NCBI RefSeq assembly: GCF_040054535.1 | Contig: NC_090798.1 | Location: 1,368,501 to 1,432,500 of the forward strand | From: Antennarius striatus | Lineage: Eukaryota; Chordata; Actinopteri; Lophiiformes; Antennariidae | Direction: 5' to 3' | Length of the DNA: 64,000 nucleotides | In this document: positions 47,643 through 59,243 of the stretch, piece by piece | Layout of the letters: each line of letters starts with the position of its first letter | How positions within the stretch are numbered: the stretch's first letter is position 1 | The notes under the pieces: generated by a model | Seen by the model: the letters and a program-made list of their open reading frames with translations, nothing else | What the model was told of the DNA's origin: nothing | Database searches by the model: none | Program-made: the position numbers and the translations under genes

Positions 47643-49554
47643 TCGGGGATGGGATCGGCGCCTCACCCTGGATGTAGGAAGTGGGGGGAGAAGCGCTGTT
47701 GTACTTAAAGTGATCCAACACGGCGGTGTCTCTGGAGAAACACAGCAGCACCTGAGAGCAGACGGGGGTGGGGTGTTAAGCATCCTCACTCACTCACACA
47801 CACACGCACACACACACACACACACCTGCAGACTCATTTGACTGAATTGAAGAGAAAAGGGTTCGCTTTCAGATTTAATGAAGTGAAATTGTCTGAAATT
47901 GTCTCTGAAGTTTTGCAAAGAAAAACCACCAAATACTCAGAAACGTTGCATCGTGGGAAAAATTCTGCTGGTGCAAACAGGAGGCAGAGAGCCAAATGAA
48001 ACTATGGCTTGTTTCTATAGCTGTCAGTGTTCCTGCTCTGGTTAAAAATAACAGAACAGGTCGGTCAACATGCTGCACTTCTATGTATACACCGAGTTCG
48101 AGGACCTGAGTAAAAAAGAGATCTTTCTTTTCACACCAGAGCTGAACTCATCCTCACAGGCAGCAGTGAGAGGTTTGACTGGTAAGATTCCTACTTCCTC
48201 AAGACAGCCTGACGTCTCACGTTCCTGGTGGCTGAGTGAATTCATTCACAATGGCCTCTTTGACTGCCAGGTGATTTTCCCGACACGCATTCACGGCAAT
48301 AATTTTTTTTTTTTTTTGTCTGCTTACATCAGGAGTGAGTCGAAATGCACAAACCGGTTTGTTGCGCGCACAATCTGACAGCCTGCATCGCTATGTGGAC
48401 AGGAAACGGGTTCATCCTGAATAAATGATGCGTAATAATTCAGATTCACAGATGTTTAATGCTTAAAAAAGCAAACTTTTACCTGATAAAGGAAGTCCTC
48501 AAACACAAAGTAGTAGTCGTCGTTGCTGGCTGTGAGCTTCACGTCCTGATGGGGGGAATAATAAAAAAACACAAGGATTGTAAATGTGTGAGCAGAGATT
48601 GTGTGAAACTCTTCCGGAAACAGATGTTCGACGCTTCGCAGCACAAACGTTGCGTCTTTGCGGTCGGATCGATGCTAAATGTGCACCTTGTAGATGAGGT
48701 TGTCCACCAGCAGGTCGTGTTGGATGACTCCGGCCGCCAGCTGCTCGTAGTGCGTCACGTCCTGCAAGAGCAGATTATCAGGTAATAATTTACAGCTATT
48801 ACCTTTCTTAATCCCATAATGGGAGCGTGATTGAGTGAAGTAATGTACGTTTTAATGGACGCCGCTAAATTCAGGTCGCGTATTCCGACAGGAGGTCTAA
48901 ACACCAGTCTGACGGATGGCGATCGTGTTTCCGAGCGTGTGGTTACACTCAAACGCCTGGCGGCGGCGGACGTTTGACAGGATGACCTCCGGAACGTAAT
49001 GTTGATACGGATAGAATGAATGGGGGTGGGGGGTGGGGGGGGGGGTCACTGGAGGGTTTCTCTGGAGACGTCTGAGTCGAAATTTGTGTTTTTAAAAACT
49101 CAGAATCGCCTCTTGGAGCGGATTCACGTCGGCGGTGCGTCGCTAAGCTGATTCTGATGTAGTTCAGATGATGACACCCCCACCCCCCCGGGGAGGAGGT
49201 GCACGTCCTTCTGAATGGAGACACATTTCTCATTATCTTCCAATCGACTCCAGACTCTGAACAAAGGAGGCTGCTGATCCAGATTTAGCGTCTAAATGAA
49301 AGCTGCTTTTCATTTTAAATATTACAGGTGTGAGTCACGCATGCTAAACATTGTTAGCGTGTCACACCCCGCACATGTTTTACTGCCCCCGCCTACTTGC
49401 TTTGCAGCAAAACTCAACCTGCCCCCGGGGGTTGAATCAGTCAGATGATATAGAAGCTGCACATCAGTTGTGACCCGTGTGGGGCGTTCTGAGAAATACA
49501 GGAAGTCTGGGAGTCAAAGCAGCTGTGTGTGCACGTCTGCATAGTGATAAACAC

Positions 49555-49598
<44 letters not shown>

Positions 49599-52500
49599 AC
49601 CTGTGGCTGGTTGGTGGCGTTCAGGATCAGGGCCCACAGGTCCCCCCGCAGCCCGGTGGGGCAGCCCTGCCGGCTGTACTGCTGCGCCGCCGCGCTGTCC
49701 TGCTCGGAAACCACTGGACCAGAATCAGAACGAAAAGGTTAGAAAATACAGAATATAGTTAGAAAATATAGAATATAGTTAGTTTGTATAGTTAGAAACA
49801 CAAAGATGGAAGAAAAGGAAGTAAAATCCTGCAGAGGAACACTCCTGATTGGCTGACGGGATGACATAACCAATGATTCAGCTGGGAAAAGGAACACCTG
49901 TGTGTGCTTTTCTGAAGATCGTAAGAAAACAAGCAGTTGAACTGCAAAGCTGTAAAAAGGGTTTGTTTTTATCATAAAACGTTGGAACACGAGGGTAAAA
50001 ATAAAGCGTATTTCAATAAGGACTGCAAATAATTATAAATCTGAAGGAGAAAGGGGGCCAAACAGCATCAGGTTGGTGGATCGAAATTTTATTCCATCCC
50101 TCAGAAAAACGTTAAACAGCAACAAATCACAATCACTGTTTCTGACGTAACTCTAATGAAAGCTCTCAGGCTCAGGCTGGGAGTATGTAAAAAAAAAATT
50201 CCCTTTCTGTTTAACAAAAAGACTGTTTGAACAACTTTTTGTATTTACTTTCATAAATACAAATTGTTTGCTCAAACAGAGATGTCAGCAAAATCTACGA
50301 CGATCCGTCAAACGTGGGAAGGTTCAATATGAGATTTAGAATTTGAATAATAATATAATCATCATGCTGGGGAGAGTTCACCTGTTTTTCACACACAGAA
50401 ACCAAAGTTTTGGATAAAACGTGTATGTAAGGGTGTTTAAAAACTACAATTTTCCTGACCCACAATGCCGTTCTGGAACGAAACGCCAAAACGGTCGCGT
50501 TGCGTCTGTAAACACGTGGACGAGGCCTAAATCTCTCGCTGACAGAAGCCAGAAACACAGAAACGCTCGCCTGGACGTGCCGGCCGCTCGTAACATAAAC
50601 CAACTCCAGCCTTAAATTTTCTCTTTGAGTGCTCTTCACACTTGGCCTGCGCCCCCTCCCCCCCCACCCGGTGTGGAGGAACGGCCCCCGGCCCAGTGCT
50701 TGTGTGTGTATAAAGTACGGCTTGTGTTTTCACGTCTCTGGTGGATCTGTGTCCTGATTGGTCGATGTTTACTCAGGGTTCATAGCGGAGCGCTGAGATC
50801 AGACATCGACTGTCACCCGGGCCGTGAAGGCACCTGAAGAGGATTCACTGACGACAAGGTGGGGGGGGGGTCGAACAGACAACCACAAACACGATGGATG
50901 TGTTCAGTTATATTATTATTCTTATATAACCCGTCACAAATGACTGTACTTTTTATAGCAGTGCCAGTTATCAGCATCCATCCTTCTATTTTAGGTGTTC
51001 CTTCAGTCAGAAAGGGGATATAATTAGACTTTTTTGACACTTTTTCTGAAACTTCACATCAATAATGGTCTAAATTAAGTATAATGTAAAAAAATAAAAT
51101 AAAAATAAACATTAGACAGACAGAAATGTTCCTGTCCTGAATGTGGAGTTTAGAGCGAACACCAGGAGTTTTGAACAAAAGTAAAGTTCCTCTGAGTCTC
51201 TGATTGGTTTTACGTCTCCAGATTCAGGCTTTAATTTAGATCTGTGTGTGGAGACAATGCACGACATTTAAGTCGTGACATTAATCTACTACCTGATACC
51301 GACTAGAAGAAAACAGGATGTACAGAAAGACTTTTAAAGCAGGAAGCAGACGCTCACCTCTCTTCCCGATTTGAACGAACTCGCTTTCAAACAAATCTGT
51401 AGGAAGACACGACAGAAGGTTTTTCAAATGAAATGCACATTTTTGAATTACACACACAGAGATACTGCACTACTGGACACTACTCTATTTAGAGTCTAAA
51501 CTCCAGACTGCAGTGATGTCAATCTGTGGACTCCTCACAGATACTGTGTGAGGAAACCCAGACGCAGCGGCTGATAGGAGGACGGAGTGTTTTAAGCAGC
51601 GCTTCGTTCGATAAACACATCTAGAACCCGATCCACTGATCTGCAGCTCCAACAGGCGACAAACGTCGGCTCTGATAGCAAAAGAACCTGATTAGACGTC
51701 TTTGTTTATAACAGTCGCATTCGTGATGGACATGGGAGGATAAAAATAAGGCTTAATCCAAACAGGAAATAACTGGGTAACGACGCGCTGATGGCAGGAT
51801 GCTGCTGGGCATGATGGGAAGGACGGTTTACACTTCCTGATAGGACTGACACAGGAAACAGAAACAGAACGGATACCTGGATGGATGTGTGCGTGGTCGT
51901 CGATCCCCAGCTGCCCCGTGTTCAGGTTCAGCTCTGGATACGCCTGTCGCTGTAAAACACACACACACACACGTTTACGATCAGGTGTGTTTTCTGGGGC
52001 GATCAGGACGTCCACGCGTCCCCCTACCAGCTGCGGGACGTCCCGGACGTTCAGCGGAACCTGGATGAGCCCCCAGTGGCTCCGGACGCCAACGTCGCTG
52101 CAGTCGTGATTGGGGTTCCGTAATCCGGTCACCACCTGAGAGGAGAGACGCGTCGAACGTTTATTTCATTTAAATTAGAAAACAAGGAACGCGTTCCAGG
52201 AATAATTCTCACCTCCAGGAAGTCCTTGGGGGCGTAGACGGGCCTGAAACGACTCAGATCTGAAAAAAAAAAAAAGATAATGATCATAATAATGTCTTCC
52301 TAATGGTTCCTCCAGCTGTTAGACGCGTGCCAAGTTTACATATGCAGCTCCAGAAAGCCAGACTACACAAACCGACCCGGTCCAATTTAAGATCCGACTC
52401 CAATTCACTTCAACCGTGACTCTGACGGAGAGATTCAACCCAACGGCTCAGACACGCTTCAGCAGATTCAAGTGGCGTGTCGTCCGACCAGAACAGAGGG

Positions 52501-53549
52501 GCATTAAGGTACGGGGGCGGATGGAGGGGTGCGAGGAGTCTGGGCAGCTTTGATATTCCCAGTCCAAAGTGTTTATAGCTGGGGGGGGGCAGCATCCTAA
52601 ATGTTATGATACGCTACGCTGCGATAGCGATGCTAAAACTGTGGCTGCATCGTTTTTACATCACATGTGTCAACCTCAAGGCCCGGGGGGGGCCAAATGT
52701 GGCCCTCCACATCATTTAAAGTGGCCCGCGAGAGAAAAAGTATCTAATAAATATCCACGACGCTCCGTGAATCGGTCCCATGAACAACACAGTCAGAAAC
52801 TAGATATTAAAGAAGTTGTAGATCTGGTTCAGAGATGTGTTGATACACCCTTAATGATTCAGGGACGGGGAGGGGGGACATTACGGGTAACGTCTGTAGA
52901 CCTGGTTCGTCCGCGCCCATCTCGTTCCACTTGTCGCTGAGCTCCTTCTGCTCCGCCGGGGGCCTCTGAGGGGAAGGGGGGGGAGAGAGGAGAGGGTTTC
53001 AACGCCAGGTTCAGCTAAAAAAAACAGAAGCTACGCAGAAAAAACCGAGACGTCAGGAATGAGCTTCCTGTGAGAAGAATTTTGCATTCCGGTCCGTATG
53101 TGTGCACAGTGTCACAGAACAACACCGATAATGAGATTCCAAACATCACCGCCTGCTAATTATCATTCTACAGCTCCAGGATCAATGCTAATTCATTTCA
53201 AATAGACTCAAATAGGTCGGGGCTATTTAGAGAGTCAGTATTAAGATTCAATTATGCACATGAAAACGCTTAAATAACACAGAACAGGACAGAAATGAAA
53301 CCGTATGAAGTTATTCGCGCCGCAGATATTGATGAAAATATGAAATTGTCTCTTCTTTGCGTCTTTGCTTTTGATTTGAGGTTCTTCATTGTATTTAATT
53401 ATGAAAACCCACAAAATTAAAATAAAACTCTAAAAAAAATGGACAATATTTCATGTACCATGCGAGCCAGAGGCACTTCCAGCTCCGTACTCATGCTGTT
53501 CAGGCTTTTCAGGACGCGCTTCTCCCAGCTGGCCTGTGGAGGAGAGTGG

Positions 53550-53580
<31 letters not shown>

Positions 53581-56500
53581 TTCAGATATCCTGTTAAAAT
53601 GGGCAATCTGGGTTAATTCAGCGAGCAGGAACAACTAATTTCAGGAGGTGGAGGTGAGGAGTGACGGGATGAGAGCCGACAGCCCGACCTGCGCCTTCCT
53701 CATGTAGGCCAGCGGCTCCTTGAGATGCTCCGGAGGAGCTGCAGGGTGACCCGGGGGCGGCTGGCTGGAAAAAAACACACAAGCACAAGAACGAGGGTGA
53801 GAAGCGTTACGGTACAACGGACACGGTAAAAACACACACACACACACAAAAGAAATCTGCGGCTCGGTGAAACGAACAGGACGTGTTTCAGGAAGCGTTC
53901 AGCAGCAGCGAGCTGTCAAACAAATGGTTAATAAAACACTCAGATGTCTCCCCACCGATGGGGTCTCCTCTGGTGCCCCCCCCCCCATTAAGTGTGTCGG
54001 GGGCGTATTGAGTGACTAAAGGTCTCAGTGTGTCAAACAACATTAAAGCCCATCTAAACACCCATAAGAGGGACGGGACTAATGGCTGGGGAGGCATTAG
54101 TCAATGTGACGAGTCAAAGCATTAAGAACCCGATGCATCGAGACAGGAGAGGATTCTGACAGGTCAAAGGTCAGAGAGCACAGGAACGTTTTAACAACAG
54201 TTACGAGGTCAAAGGATTTCCAGCAATCAGCTGTTAGAGATGCAAACAGAACCCAGGATTTATCCTGATCCATCACCAGTGACCCGACGTGAATCACAGA
54301 CAAAATCTCTGGTGAGACTGGAAGAAGGTGAACGGAGGAACATTACAGACCCAGAGGCTGATTCTGAGTCAGGTGGAACCATTCAGAGACCGGAATTCAT
54401 AAAAGTTAGTTTTTATGTCAATTTAATTAAAAACACTGGAAATATCTGTTGTGTTGATTTAACCTGTTCTCAGTGTAGTGATCTACTGGTGAGTAGTGAT
54501 CTACTGGTGAGTAGTGATCTACCGGTGAGTAGTGTAGTGATCTACTGGTGACTAGTGATCTACTGGTGAGTAGTGTAGTGATCTACTGGTGAGTAGAGTA
54601 GTGATCTACTGGTGAGTAGAGTAGTGATCTACTGGTGAGTAGTGATCTACTGGTGAGTAGTGATCTACCGGTGAGTAGTGATCTACTGGTGAGTAGTGTA
54701 GTGATCTACTGGTGAGTAGTGTAGTAATCTCTACTGGTGAGTAGTGATCTACTGGTGAGTAGACTAGTGATCTACTGGTGAGTAGTGATCTACTAGTGAG
54801 TAGTGATCTACTGGTGACTAGTGATCTACTGGTGAGTAGCGATCTACTGGTGAGTAGTGATCTACCGGTGAGTAGTGTAGTGATCTACCGGTGAGTAGTG
54901 GTCTACTAGTGAGTAGTGTAGTGATCTACTGGTGAGTAGAGTAGTGATCTACTGGTGAGTAGTGATCTACTGGTGAGTAGTGATCTACCGGTGAGTAGTG
55001 TAGTGATCTACTGGTGAGTAGTGGTCTACTAGTGAGTAGTGTAGTGATCTACTGGTGAGTAGAGTAGTGATCTACTGGTGAGTAGAGTAGTGATCTACTG
55101 GTGAGTAGTGATCTACTGGTGAGTAGTGATCTACCGGTGAGTAGTGATCTACTGGTGAGTAGTGTAGTGATCTACTGGTGAGTAGTGTAGTAATCTACTG
55201 GTGAGTAGTGATCTACTGGTGAGTAGACTAGTGATCTACTGGTGAGTAGTGATCTACTAGTGAGTAGTGATCTACTGGTGACTAGTGATCTACTGGTGAG
55301 TAGCGATCCACTGGTGAGTAGTGATCTACCGGTGAGTAGTGTAGTGATCTATCGGTGAGTAGTGGTCTACTAGTGAGTAGTGTAGTGATCTACTGGTGAG
55401 TAGAGTAGTGATCTACTGGTGAGTAGTGATCTACTGGTGAGTAGTGATCTACCGGTGAGTAGTGTAGTGATCTACTGGTGAGTAGTGGTCTACTAGTGAG
55501 TAGTGTAGTGATCTACTGGTGAGTAGAGTAGTGATCTACTGGTGAGTAGTGATCTACCGGTGAGTAGTGTAGTGATCTACCGGTGAGTAGTGGTCTACTA
55601 GTGAGTAGTGTAGTGATCTACTGGTGAGTAGTGTAGTGATCTACTGGTGAGTAGTGATCTACTGGTGAGTAGACTAGTGATCTACTGGTGAGTAGTGTAG
55701 TGATCTACTGGTGAGTAGTGTAGTGATCTACTGGTGAGTAGTGATCTACTGGTGAGTAATGTAGTGATCTACTGGTGAGTAGAGTAGTGATCTACTGGTG
55801 AGTAGTGATCTACTGGTGAGTAGTGATCTACTGGTGAGTAGTGTAGTGATCTACTGGTGAGTAGAGTAGTGATCTACTGGTGAGTAGAGTAGTGATCTAC
55901 TGGTGAGTAGTGATCTACTAATGAGTAGTGATCTACTGGTGAGTAGACTAGTGATCTACTAGTGAGTAGTGATCTACTGGTGAGTAGTGATTTACTAATG
56001 AGTAGTGTAGTGATCTACAGGTGAGTAGACTAGTGATCTACTAGTGAGTAGTGATCTACTAATGAGTAGTGTAGTGATCTACTGGTGAGTAGACTAGTGA
56101 TCTACTGGTGAGTAGTGATCTACTAGTGAGTAGTGATCTACTAATGAGTAGTGTAGTGATCTACTAGTGAGTAGTGATCTACTGGTGAGTAGAGTAGTGA
56201 TCTACTGGTGAGTAGTGATCTACTAGTGAGTAGACTAGTGATCTACCGGTGAGTAGTGATCTACTAATGAGTAGTGTAGTGATCTACTAGTGAGTAGTGA
56301 TCTACTGGTGAGTAAACTAGTGATCTACCGGTGAGTAGTGATCTACTAATGAGTAGTGTAGTGATCTACTGGTGAGTAGTGATCTACTGGTGAGTAGTGA
56401 TCTACTGGTGAGTAGTGATCTACTGGTGAGTAGTGATCTACTGGTGAGTAGTGATCTACTGGTGAGTAGTGTCTGTGTGTGTTTACATGTGTTTGTTTAC

Positions 56501-56582
56501 CACAAACATCACATTAGAACACGTGACTCACACATGTAGCTCTCTGTACACTGCATTCTGGAGCTTCCTTTCCCAACCTGTG

Positions 56583-56665
<83 letters not shown>

Positions 56666-57027
56666 TGAATTAGCGTTAGCAGTAATTAGCCAGTGGAAGA
56701 AAACAAACCTGTGCCCACCTGATGTTCTGAGAAAACTGCGCACGTCATCTTTAATGGACTCCAGTTTAATGTCGGGTTGGTGTAAACACTCCTGAATAAC
56801 ACGGGAGAATAACGGGTCAGTACGTGGTGAAGTGTCCTAGCTGAGAGCTACATGCTAACGAGCTAGCTCACCTTAGCCTGCCTCTCTATCTGTGAGTGTA
56901 AATAACTTCCCTTTAGCCGCTCCACGATCCGACCCACGGTCACGGATAAACCAGTCCCCCCCTCCCTGGTCACGGATAAACTAGTCCCCCCCTCCCTGGT
57001 CACGGATAAACTAGTCCCCCCCTCCAT
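44255..57027 (-). CDS. tbc1d19: TBC1 domain family member 19 (21 coding exons)
   Basis: TBC1D19 is a putative Rab GTPase-activating protein; its Rab partner is not established. Coding exons (minus): 56872-57027, 56719-56791, 56532-56577, 53689-53764, 53459-53533, 52902-52965, 52213-52259, 52028-52135, 51877-51949, 51358-51396, 49601-49713, 48687-48761, 48483-48545, 47667-47751, 46429-46473, 46283-46315, 46064-46173, 45890-45981, 45106-45221, 44889-44959 and 44255-44329. All have GT/AG borders and matching phases, giving 544 residues against 526 in human. Landmarks: VERLKGSYLHSQIERQAK near the N-terminus, HPAAPPEHLKEPLAYMRKAQ, the TBC start GLRGDLWALIL (about 273-283), the IQHDLLVD segment (303-310), DVKLTASNDDYYFVFEDFLY, WMVRAFSGYLSTDQLLLLWD near the C-terminus, and an end at FLFATAI. 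The TBC Arg-finger position holds Val. The N-terminus contains a threefold 10-residue repeat not known in human. Confidence 0.95.
44789..44864. repeat. (CA)n microsatellite
   Basis: About 38 CA units in the last intron of tbc1d19, 24 bp from exon 20. Confidence 0.95.
46549..47555 (+). mobile_element. hAT-like nonautonomous element, copy 4, with internal satellite
   Basis: It starts cacatgtgtcaaactcaaggcc and ends acatctggtcctttgaggacag, matching copy 3 (26853-27373). It contains tacatttcccacaatgcagt. The AT-rich block that copy 3 has once is here amplified to about nine 64-bp units (46912-47520), doubling the element's length. It lies in tbc1d19 intron 14. Confidence 0.75.
46912..47520. repeat. 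64-bp tandem satellite inside a hAT-like element
   Basis: taaggagtagttacatttag recurs every 64 bp (46912, 46976, 47040, 47104, 47168, 47232, 47296, 47360, 47424, 47488). Units are almost identical, with only single changes (for example ttct at about 47347 and gtgaca at about 47433). This implies very recent amplification. Confidence 0.9.
47599..47641. repeat. (GT)n microsatellite
   Basis: About 21 GT units, ending 26 bp from the tbc1d19 exon 14 donor. Confidence 0.95.
49558..49592. repeat. (GT)n microsatellite
   Basis: About 17 GT units starting within 10 bp of the tbc1d19 exon 11 donor, so the transcript reads CA repeats right behind the splice site. Confidence 0.95.
49714..51357 (-). other. 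tbc1d19 intron 10
   Basis: A 1.6-kb intron without recognised elements apart from short A/T runs. Two similar tagttagaaaatatagaatatag units occur at 49738-49780. Open frames inside it (50295-50639) are not recognised. Confidence 0.55.
52662..52745 (+). mobile_element. hAT-like nonautonomous element fragment, copy 5
   Basis: cacatgtgtcaacctcaaggcccggg...ccaaatgtggccctccacatcatttaaagtggcccgcgagag matches the first ~80 bp of copies 2-4. The rest is missing or too diverged. It lies in tbc1d19 intron 6. Confidence 0.65.
53549..53578. repeat. (CA)n microsatellite
   Basis: About 14 CA units, 15 bp upstream of the tbc1d19 exon 5 acceptor. Confidence 0.9.
54476..56470. repeat. 2-kb minisatellite of CTACTGGTGAGTAGTGAT-type units in tbc1d19 intron 3
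   Basis: About 100 units of 18 bp (CTACTGGTGAGTAGTGAT) or 22-23 bp (with an extra GTAGT or GAGTA step) run almost without a break. Variant units (CTACCGGTGA, GTGGTCTACTAGTGA, CTACTAATGA) recur in the same order at about 54870-55035 and 55336-55500, so blocks of roughly 460 bp have been duplicated. Confidence 0.9.
56584..56663. repeat. (CA)n microsatellite
   Basis: About 40 CA units in the short tbc1d19 intron 2, ending only 7 bp from the acceptor of exon 3, so the polypyrimidine tract of that acceptor is replaced by TG repeats. Confidence 0.95.
56938..57027 (-). repeat. Coding 30-bp triplication covering the tbc1d19 start codon
   Basis: Three 30-bp units (56938-56967, 56968-56997, 56998-57027) encode (M/R)EGGT(S/G)LSVT. 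The first unit begins with the initiator ATG; the next two have AGG at the same place. The reading frame is kept and the unit boundary coincides with the start codon. Confidence 0.9.
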
Positions 57028-59243
57028 CCTCCGGTCGGACTGCACCGGTTCGGCGGCTGGAACAGCGCAGTTTGTCGGGTTGTTCGTTAGCAGCATCCGG
57101 CGATGCGGTTTCCGCCCCCCTGCAGAAGTTACCTAGCAACAGAGGAGGGTCAGTCAGAGGGCAGGAGAAACAAGGACTGACATTAGTTCCGGTCCGAGCA
57201 TCTCCGTTCCGCCCGTGGGAATGTCGGAGCGATTTGAAGGGGGAGACTTTTAAAATTATCATCGTAGATATTTTATTTATTGCAGTGAGGATGTTTGAAG
57301 CAAAAATGTTTAACGTAATTGGTCTTATTTTATAATAACATCTAGTTTTTAGTCCATTTGGGCTCAAATTTTACTTCTTTTTTTTTACTTTAATTTTAAT
57401 TTTATCACCAACAAACTGCAACTGCGCACTGATTTTGAGGGAAAATTAGAGTTTACATTATGGGTGTCTGAAAACATTATATTGGAGCTGTGAAGAGCGA
57501 CAGATTTCCCAACTACAACCCAAACTTGGCTTTTTTTAAAATATGATTTTAAAGTTTAATGCCAAGGCAGATCGACCATAACATTATGACATCATAGATC
57601 GACCATAACATTATGACATCATGTGAAGTGATTGATATTGTTGTTTTCTTGCGATGGCCCTGGTCAGTGGAAGGGATATACTGAGCAGCATGGGAAAATA
57701 TATTCGTTTTGTCCAGTTGATCTATTGGAAGCATGAAAAAAATAGACAGCATTTTGGTATTGTATGTGTTTTTTGGGCGTTCCTGGTCAGTACCTGCAAA
57801 AGGGGCTGTCAGGACCCCCACCCATGGGATGAAAGTGCCAATAAAGAATATGTGAGGACCAGATCTCGAGAAAAAGGATGGTTTGAGTCCAATCCATGAA
57901 GGTCTCACCTTGCATTTTGCAGGATTTAATGATTTTCTTCTTATATCTTGGTGCCAGACGCTCCATCACACCTCCACAGGTGCAGTGGACTCCATGCTTC
58001 CACTGATTAAAGCTGGGTTTTTTCCTTCTTCACAGAGAAACCTGACAGATGACCACGAATCATCCCAGAGTGAATCCAGATGAAGGGACGGAGCCATGAA
58101 TTTCCCCCCACTTCCTTGAACATATCCAGATAGAGATTTTTTTCTGAGCCCTTTCATCAGTTCTGTGTAACTTACCTGACAGGTTTTCATGATAACCTGG
58201 TGGAAGAGTGGAGAATCTGCCAAACCTCAAGTTCAGTCAGGATCACGCCGTGGATCAACTTTTTCATTGACTTTGACAGAAACTTGAGTGTTGTACTTTT
58301 GATGATGGATACGTCTTCTTAGAAGTTGGATTTGGGTTGTTTTAATTAAAATAGACTGCTGGATAGATTAAACAACCAGACTTTTTTTTTTAAAATTCTA
58401 TTTGACAGCCTGATTACATAAAAGGTCACGTGGTGTCCAGCAAACACACAGAACGAATCAACGGGATGATAAGACTATTTCTAAATTCTCATTGTTTTTT
58501 TTAGATTATTTTTATTGTAAAACAATAAACTGTGTTTATTTGTGATGTCACCACGTGGGATTATACTATTATATTAAATAACAGACTTTTCATTTCAATA
58601 AATTCCCTTAAATTTGACGTTGGTGCGCAGAAACACGTGTGACCCAAACGTCGGCTCTACGGCGGGACAGCTCACCCCCCCCCCCCCCCCCTTCAGAACC
58701 ATCACGACTCATCCACCCCGACGTGTGCGCGTGGAAATGGGTCAGGGGAACCGGGGTCACGGATGCCCCACAGAGGCTGCGGCGCAGAACTCCGCTGACA
58801 TCTTAAATAAATCATCATTCCTCTTGATCCGTGTTGTCATGTCGTTCTTGTATTGAATTTAAAAAAAAAGATTTGAGGTATCAATAATCTACAATAATCC
58901 ACAGAAATCGGTCGGGTTGCAGATTTAGGATTGGATGCTGCTTGAATGGATGGAGACGGGGGGGAGGGAGGTTACGCGCACTGCTTCCAAAGGCGGGCTG
59001 AGTTTTAGAGAACGCAACCCGCCGCCAGCCGTCAGTAGCTGGAAATACCGACAAGAGCGCTGCTTACTTGTAGAAATTATTATTTATATCATATAAATGT
59101 ATTTTTTTCGTCTCGAATTAAACTCAAATGGCAGAGCCTAGACCATTTTGACTCTTCGGTGATTTTGTTTTTTACGCACAAGAGCATGCAGGATCCTGTT
59201 CCTATGACTGATCTGACTTGAGGCTTGTGGAGAAAACGCAGAA
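57028..59243. promoter_or_regulatory. Intergenic region between divergent tbc1d19 and cckar
   Basis: 57028-57240 is GC-rich and probably holds the tbc1d19 promoter and 5' UTR. 57556-58015 is a decayed Tc1-like element. 58016-58600 is AT-rich without recognised content. 58640-59060 has a C run (58674-58692) and a more GC-rich stretch. An AT-rich ttatttatatcatataaatg (59081-59100) about 150 bp upstream of the cckar start is a possible core-promoter element. Start sites cannot be fixed. Confidence 0.4.
57556..58015 (+). mobile_element. Decayed Tc1/mariner-like transposon
   Basis: agatcgaccataacattatgacatcat occurs twice in tandem (57570-57622) and matches the terminal text of a common fish Tc1-like element. 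Further on, cctggtcagtggaagggatatac, a stretch around gtcagtacctgcaaaaggg, and tcttggtgccagacgctccatcacacc...gtggactccatgc match its 5' and 3' transposase ends. Most of the transposase is deleted and stops are frequent. The right terminal repeat is not seen. Confidence 0.65.

Noticed and set aside
54476..56470. CRISPR-like regular array
   Set aside because: Units are contiguous without unique spacers and the locus is an intron of a vertebrate gene.
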